DNA from: Rufibacter ruber
Lineage (GTDB): Bacteria; Bacteroidota; Bacteroidia; Cytophagales; Hymenobacteraceae
DNA: 64,000 bases
NCBI RefSeq assembly: GCF_001647275.1
Contig: NZ_LRMM01000019.1
Span: 1-64,000 of the forward strand
Direction: 5' to 3'
How positions within the stretch are numbered: the stretch's first letter is position 1; the number at the start of each line of letters is the position of its first letter. The notes beneath the pieces were generated by a model that searched no databases, was not told where the DNA came from, and saw only the letters and a list, made by a program, of their open reading frames with translations. The translations under genes and the position numbers were made by a program. Shown in pieces: positions 59,686 through 64,000 of the stretch.

Positions 59686-61062
59686 TTAGCCGCGCTGCTT
59701 GCGCCACATCTCATTGAACGAGAGCGGGGCCGCCTGCAGGGGCTCCCGGCGTATGCTCCAGGAGTCATGCTGTACTTTGCGCAGCACAAAATTCTTCACC
59801 GCCGCCGGCGCGAAGTTGATCAGCCTGCGGTTTTTCATGCCATAGGTGAAGAACCGGAACGCCAGTTTCTCATTCTTGTCTACCAGGCCTGACTCTACGC
59901 TCTGCTTGCGGTTGAGCAGGAGCAGGTTGTGCAGCGGGATCTTCACGGGGCACACGCTGGTACAGGCGCCGCAGAGGGAGCTGGCGTAGCTGAGGTGCTT
60001 GTTTTCCTCAAAACCGGCCAAATGCGGGGTGATCACTGAGCCAATGGGGCCGCTATAGGTGGTTTCATAGGTGTGGCCGCCAATGTTCTTGTACACAGGG
60101 CAGACGTTCAGGCACGCCCCGCACCTGATGCAGTTCAGCGCTTCCCGCTGCTCAGGCTGCGCCAGCAGGTTGGTGCGGCCGTTGTCCAGCAGGATCACGT
60201 ACATTTCCTCGGGGCCGTCTTTTTCTGCGGGCTGCCGCGGTCCGGTGAGTATGGTGTTGTAGATGGTCACGTTCTGGCCGGTACCGCTTGTGCTGAGCAG
60301 GGGCCAGAACAAGTCCAGGTCCAGCATGCTGGGGATCAGCTTCTCAATGCCCACAATGGCAATGTGGGTTTTGGGGAACGTGGTGGAGAGGCGGGCGTTG
60401 CCTTCGTTCTCTGTCACGGCAATACCGCCAATGTCTGCAATCATGAAATTTGCCCCGGTGATGCCCACCTCGGCCGTGGTGTATTTGTCACGCAGCAGTT
60501 GGCGGGCGGTGAGCACCAGCTGCTGGGCGTCATCTGTGAGCGGAATGTTCAGTTTTTTGTGGAACAGCTCAGCAATGTCTTTCTTGGACATGTGCATGGC
60601 GGGGGTCACAATGTGGTACGGGCGCTGCTCGGCCAGCTGCACAATGTACTCCCCCAGGTCTGTCTCAACCGTCTCAATGCCGTTCTTCTCCAGAAAATCG
60701 TTCAGGTGAATCTCCTCAGTGCTCATAGATTTGGACTTCACCACTGATTTGGCCCGCTTGCGCTTCATGATGGCGCCAATCTCTTTGAGAGCCTCCTGTG
60801 CGTTCTGCGCCCAGATCACCTTGCCGCCGCGCTTGGTGAAGTTGTTCTCAAACTCCACCAGATATTTGTCCAGGTTGTTAATGGTCTGGGTTTTGAGGAA
60901 AGACGCCCGTTCCCGCGCCAGTTCATGGTGCTGGTACGCGTGCATCCCGTTCTGGACGGCGGCGTTGTATTTGCCTATGTTGAAGCGAATTTTCTGCCGG
61001 TGGTCCAGGTCAAACGCCTTGTTCTCTGAGTCCTGCAGAAACTGTCTTAGTTTAGTGCCCAA
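59686..61062 (-). CDS. lutB: LutB-like lactate utilisation iron-sulfur protein
   Basis: The 458-aa product has the LUD domain (KAFDLDHRQKIRFNIGKYNA, VVKSKSMSTEEIHLNDFLE, EVGITGANFMIADIGGIAVT, IVGIEKLIPS) and two 4Fe-4S motifs, CIRCGACLNVCPVY and CGACTSVCPVK. In Bacillus LutABC oxidises L-lactate to pyruvate; lutA and lutC are not in this window. The only start compatible with the conserved N-terminus is a TTG at 61062 that lies within TAAATTTG, a -7-like box, so the transcript may be leaderless or the promoter lies further up. Confidence 0.9.
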   Translation of the reverse strand: MGTKLRQFLQDSENKAFDLDHRQKIRFNIGKYNAAVQNGMHAYQHHELARERASFLKTQTINNLDKYLVEFENNFTKRGGKVIWAQNAQEALKEIGAIMKRKRAKSVVKSKSMSTEEIHLNDFLEKNGIETVETDLGEYIVQLAEQRPYHIVTPAMHMSKKDIAELFHKKLNIPLTDDAQQLVLTARQLLRDKYTTAEVGITGANFMIADIGGIAVTENEGNARLSTTFPKTHIAIVGIEKLIPSMLDLDLFWPLLSTSGTGQNVTIYNTILTGPRQPAEKDGPEEMYVILLDNGRTNLLAQPEQREALNCIRCGACLNVCPVYKNIGGHTYETTYSGPIGSVITPHLAGFEENKHLSYASSLCGACTSVCPVKIPLHNLLLLNRKQSVESGLVDKNEKLAFRFFTYGMKNRRLINFAPAAVKNFVLRKVQHDSWSIRREPLQAAPLSFNEMWRKQRG

Positions 61063-61258
61063 ATTTATTTTCTGCCTGTTATGTTAGAAGAGATGTTCTT
61101 CCAATCTTTTGAAAGATAAGATATTTACAAAATTAGTCAACCTTTTGCGTAATTCAGTAGCCAATGCCCAGATATAAACGGGTCCTGGTGAAGGCTTGGT
61201 GGCCCGTGCGCAACGCGCCAGCCCGCTCAACAGACTCTGTTTGGGTGCTGCTCCCAAT

Positions 61259-61294
61259 GCGTGCCTGTTTTTCTGAAAACAGGCCAAAAACGCC
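61259..61294. repeat. Dispersed palindrome, copy 32 (left arm shortened)
   Basis: GCG-TGCCTGTTTT, loop TCTG, AAAACAGGCCAAAAACGCC: five T are missing in the left arm. It lies 17 bp past the stop of the thioredoxin/TPR gene. Confidence 0.85.
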
Positions 61295-61310
61295 GGTTCA
61301 TTGAATACGG

Positions 61311-62528
61311 TTATCTACTACTGTTTGAAGCTTTACGTAGTTCTGCAATCAGGTTTTGAGCGTCTGCGATGGCTTCGCCTTGTTGTTTGGCGAGCATGAG
61401 AGCCTCTTGGGCCACCCGCAATGCGGCCTGGTGATTGCCTGCCTTTTGGAGAAGCCGTGCCTGCAGGTAGCTGTTGTCATAGCTCTGGTGGGTTTTGGTT
61501 ACCTGCTGCATAATTTGTGCTCCTACTGCCAGCGCCTCTTTGTCTTCTGAGAAATAGCTAAGGTAAATGGCCGTTTCATAGAGCGTGCGCCAATCAGTAC
61601 TGGCGTACCGTTTCCCATGGGCCAATGTGGCGTTTGCGTAAGAAAGCCACTCCTGCTTGCCTCCCAGGTAATATAGCTGGGCCAGCGATGTGAGCCGCTG
61701 AATGTCTTTGAAATAGCTTCTCACAGCCTGTTGCACTTCCTGCTGTAAGGCCAAGTCCTGTGCCCGGCCAGCCGTATTGGCTGTTCTGGTAATGAATTTC
61801 TCTGCTTTTTGAAGCACTTCTTCTTGCCCAAACAAAGGGATGAACAATTGCTGGTTTGCCAGGAAGAACTGAGTAGCCGGAGACCGGAAACTTAAATCTT
61901 TGGAAAAGACGTAACGGAGATTTTCTTCTGAGGTCAGCTCCTGCGGTTTCTGCGTGGCTAGATATTCACCTACAACTTGCTCCTTGGGGCTGTCTACCTG
62001 GTGGTAAAAATACAGGGCGTTGCTGTAATGAAAGAGTAAAGCCGCTGATCTGTCTCCGGTTTCATACTTCCTTTTTAAAGAAAACAAGGCTTTCTGAGGG
62101 TTGAAGGCATTTTTGCCGTCTAAGAGGAAATCGGCGGCAGATTTGCCTGAGCCACTTTGGTGCAGGGGCTCCCCCAGTTGGTTAAAGTACATGTAGGTGG
62201 GGAAAGCAATTATGCCATATTTCTTGGCCAGAGCCGTTCCCTCAGCACCATCTTCAATGTTTATCTTATAAGAGACAAAGGTGGCGTTGTAATAGGTGTA
62301 GACCTCTTGATCAGGAAAGACTGCTTGCTCCATTTGCCTGCAGTAGCGGCACGCCGGAGTATAGGCGTATAGAAAAACCGCTTTCCGTTCAGCTCTGGCT
62401 TTCTCCAGCACTTGGGCCCATGCATTAGTTTGGAACGCAATGCCGCTCTTCTCCTGTGCTTTTACCTGAAAGCAAAGCAGGCTAAGAAGGGGGAGTGAAA
62501 CAAAGGAGAAGAAAAATTTTAGATACAT
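61311..62528 (-). CDS. Secreted thioredoxin-fold protein with helical repeat C-terminus
   Basis: From ATG 62528 (MYLKFFFSFVSLPLLSLLCF, signal peptide to VKAQ) the product is 405 aa. The N-terminal thioredoxin domain has CRYCRQMEQAVF (C-x-x-C) and IIAFPTYMYFNQLGEP with the cis-Pro. Residues 180-405 are helical and contain TPR-like pairs near the end (YDNSYLQARLLQKAGNHQAA). It is probably a periplasmic disulfide-handling protein. The longer frame to 62870 runs through a terminator and a low-complexity repeat. Confidence 0.85.
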   Translation of the reverse strand: MYLKFFFSFVSLPLLSLLCFQVKAQEKSGIAFQTNAWAQVLEKARAERKAVFLYAYTPACRYCRQMEQAVFPDQEVYTYYNATFVSYKINIEDGAEGTALAKKYGIIAFPTYMYFNQLGEPLHQSGSGKSAADFLLDGKNAFNPQKALFSLKRKYETGDRSAALLFHYSNALYFYHQVDSPKEQVVGEYLATQKPQELTSEENLRYVFSKDLSFRSPATQFFLANQQLFIPLFGQEEVLQKAEKFITRTANTAGRAQDLALQQEVQQAVRSYFKDIQRLTSLAQLYYLGGKQEWLSYANATLAHGKRYASTDWRTLYETAIYLSYFSEDKEALAVGAQIMQQVTKTHQSYDNSYLQARLLQKAGNHQAALRVAQEALMLAKQQGEAIADAQNLIAELRKASNSSR

Positions 62529-62656
62529 ATTGAAGATGGTATATAACTGAATCTGCCTGCTCTGAAGAAGGTAGCCCATCAACACAGCTCCCGTTAATAA
62601 GGTTCTGCCGCATACCGCAGATGGGTCTTCTGCTCGTCCAGGCACGCCTGCAAATA

Positions 62657-62686
62657 GAAAAAGGAGAGGCAAGCCTCTCCTTTTTC
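62657..62686 (-). terminator. Hairpin terminator
   Basis: GAAAAAGGAGAGGC pairs perfectly with GCCTCTCCTTTTTC. The A run before and T run after make it functional in both directions; it would terminate transcripts from the M28 peptidase gene. Confidence 0.75.
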
Positions 62687-62805
62687 TGGAATTCTGTAGA
62701 TCCCGTATGTTTTGCTCCTCCGCGTGAGGGATAGCAGCGGTAAGCCCGCAGCGTAAGCGGGGGCTTGCAGCGCATAGCCATACCCGCAGGGACACGCCCA
62801 AAAAG

Positions 62806-62899
62806 GAGTTCTGAGTCTTGAGTTCTAAGTCTTGAGTTCTGAGTCTTAAGTGGGAATGTGATCCCTTCACTCAGAACTCAAGACTCAGAACTCAGGACT
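62806..62899. repeat. Inverted low-complexity GAGTTCTGAGTCTTGA repeats
   Basis: Three direct units of GAGTTCT(G/A)AGTCTT(G/A)A are followed after a short spacer by inverted copies (ACTCAGAACTCAAGACTCAG). A similar single unit lies at 20130-20145. The peptidase stop is 15 bp further on. Confidence 0.7.
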
Positions 62900-62913
62900 G
62901 AAATAAGCTTCGC

Positions 62914-64000
62914 TTATTTCTTATTGCTGTCAACCTTGATGCGGTCATTGCGGTTGGCCAGCTCCCAGGCGGTGTAGAACACCAGGCGGCTTACTTTCTC
63001 AGCGGCCCGGAAGTTCATTTTCTCCACGTCATCTGTGGGCTGGTGGTAGTCTTCATGCACACCGTTGAAATAGAACGCAATGGGAATGCGGTGCTTGGCG
63101 AAGTTGTAGTGGTCTGAGCGGTAGTAGAAGCGGTTAGGGTCATTGGGGTCATTGAAGGTGTAATCCAGATCCAGCTTCACGTACTTCTGGTTGGCCGCCT
63201 CAGAGATGGCATGCAGTTCTGACGAAAGCTTGTCTGACCCAATCACATAGATGAAGTTGTCAGGGTTGCTGGCGTGCGCCGAATCATGGCGCCCAATCAT
63301 GTCAATGTTCAGGTCAGCCACGGTGTTTTCCAGCGGGAAGATGGGGTGGTCTGTGTAGTACTCAGAACCCAACAGGCCTTTCTCCTCACCGGTAACGGTA
63401 ATGAACAGAATGCTGCGGCGCGGGCCGTTGCCGTCTTTCTTGGCTTGTGCGAAGGCCTGGGCCAGTTCCATCACGGCTACGGTGCCGGAACCATCGTCAT
63501 TGGCGCCGTTGTACACCTGGCCATCTTTGATACCCTCGTGGTCATAGTGGGCGCTGATCACCACCAGTTCGTCTTTCTTGTCTGAGCCTTCAATATACCC
63601 CAGCACGTTCTCTGTGGGTAGCGGCTGGCGGTTACGGGCCGTCTTGATCTTTACGTTAGAAGCCACTTTGTAAGGCGAGGCTACGGCTTTTCCGGCTTTG
63701 GTGACAGAGGTGCTGTAGTTGGTAAGGGTTTCTGGCTTGGTAGAGAGCAGGTTGGCCGCCATGGTAGGCGACACATAGAGCATAGCCGCCCTTGGCTGGC
63801 TAGCCGTAGTGCCGAAGCCAATGGAAGGCCGGTTCAGGTAACTGGCATAACGGCGGGTCAGCTGCTGGAACTCAGCGTCTGTGGAACCCATCACCATCAT
63901 CACCGCCTTGGCGCCTTTTTTGGTGGCCGCGGCGGTTTTGGTGCGCATGTCCTGTGACCAGGTGCTCATTTTGTCAGTGCCGGAGATGAGGTATTTGCCA
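62914..64000 (-). CDS. M28 family zinc peptidase (partial, N-terminus outside the window)
   Basis: The frame stays open to the window edge (GKYLISGTDKMSTWSQDM), so the gene starts beyond 64000. A PA-like domain comes first, then the M28 catalytic domain: VVISAHYDHEGIKDG (zinc His), NGANDDGSGTVAVMELA (bridging Asp), ITVTGEEKGLLGSEYY (general base Glu, zinc Glu), NIDMIGRHD (zinc Asp) and GVHEDYHQPTDDVEKM (zinc His). It is probably a secreted aminopeptidase. The gene is followed by a repeat and a terminator. Confidence 0.92.
   Translation of the reverse strand, partial: GKYLISGTDKMSTWSQDMRTKTAAATKKGAKAVMMVMGSTDAEFQQLTRRYASYLNRPSIGFGTTASQPRAAMLYVSPTMAANLLSTKPETLTNYSTSVTKAGKAVASPYKVASNVKIKTARNRQPLPTENVLGYIEGSDKKDELVVISAHYDHEGIKDGQVYNGANDDGSGTVAVMELAQAFAQAKKDGNGPRRSILFITVTGEEKGLLGSEYYTDHPIFPLENTVADLNIDMIGRHDSAHASNPDNFIYVIGSDKLSSELHAISEAANQKYVKLDLDYTFNDPNDPNRFYYRSDHYNFAKHRIPIAFYFNGVHEDYHQPTDDVEKMNFRAAEKVSRLVFYTAWELANRNDRIKVDSNKK

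Larger units (their letters stand above)
62529..62913. other. Spacer with terminator and low-complexity inverted repeat
   Basis: Between the M28 peptidase and the thioredoxin-fold gene, both leftward. It holds the hairpin at 62657-62686 and the GAGTCTTGAGTTCT-type repeats at 62806-62899. No coding frame of its own. Confidence 0.6.

Noticed and set aside
1-61294. Possible CRISPR array formed by the repeated palindromes
   Set aside because: The copies are kilobases apart, vary in sequence and lack regular spacers; no cas gene is present.
62529-62870. N-terminal extension of the thioredoxin-fold protein
   Set aside because: It passes through a terminator hairpin and low-complexity repeats; a signal peptide begins at 62528.

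Overview
The window is a chromosomal segment of a member of the Bacteroidota, most probably a Hymenobacteraceae-type Cytophagales (Rufibacter/Pontibacter-like; the genus is inference). Pointers: SusC/SusD pairs, ECF sigma/FecR signalling, YfhO, DUF5686, DUF4230 and DUF4834 proteins, the near-absence of Shine-Dalgarno sequences, and upstream boxes of the Bacteroidota -7 type TAnnTTTG (for example before tRNA-Gly, carB, the DinG-like helicase and a histidine kinase). No rRNA, transposase, prophage or CRISPR array was found. There is one tRNA, Gly(CCC).

Layout. 1-5 kb: a small basic protein, a frameshifted HTTM membrane protein, a Gly-Thr-Thr repeat lipoprotein, a DCC thiol oxidoreductase and a Na+/alanine symporter. 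5-15.7 kb: carB, a Yip1-like membrane protein, two orphan histidine kinases (one with three tandem PAS domains) and a DinG-like helicase with a degenerate exonuclease domain. 15.9-17.3 kb: an AT-rich orphan AAA+ ATPase that looks foreign. 17.6-24.4 kb: an Old Yellow Enzyme and its MarR regulator sharing a palindromic operator, a DsbA-family protein, an LTA-synthase-like sulfatase, tRNA-Gly and an outer-membrane lipoprotein. 24.5-38 kb: a polysaccharide utilisation locus (ECF sigma, FecR, SusC with an STN signalling domain, SusD, a frameshifted SusE-like protein and three GH30 glycosidases). 38-54 kb: housekeeping and envelope genes (serine hydrolase, FkbM methyltransferase, YfhO, CDF transporter, D-cysteine desulfhydrase-like enzyme, twin membrane glycosyltransferase-like proteins, recX, EamA transporter, DUF5686). 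54-64 kb: GDPD, an Lrp regulator, the serine pathway (SerB-SerA fusion plus SerC), LutB, a thioredoxin/TPR protein and the C-terminal part of an M28 peptidase.

The strongest non-genic signal is a family of about 32 copies of a ~40 bp palindrome (core GTTTT-N-GGSCTGTTTT, short loop, complementary arm) scattered through intergenic spacers. The arms co-vary: the base after the T run is A, C, G or T in different copies with the matching partner opposite, so the hairpin itself appears to be maintained. Several copies start exactly at a stop codon, but others sit between divergent genes, so they are not only terminators. Other dispersed repeats are layered on top: a 139-190 bp element with CTGGCGCGAGTCT termini (2 copies), a 55 bp element (2 copies), a ~95 bp element (2 copies) and long inverted repeats that abut stop codons.

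Four otherwise intact genes (HTTM, SusE-like, GDPD, SerB-SerA) are each broken by one missing base. This looks more like systematic sequence error than independent gene decay and should be settled before calling pseudogenes.
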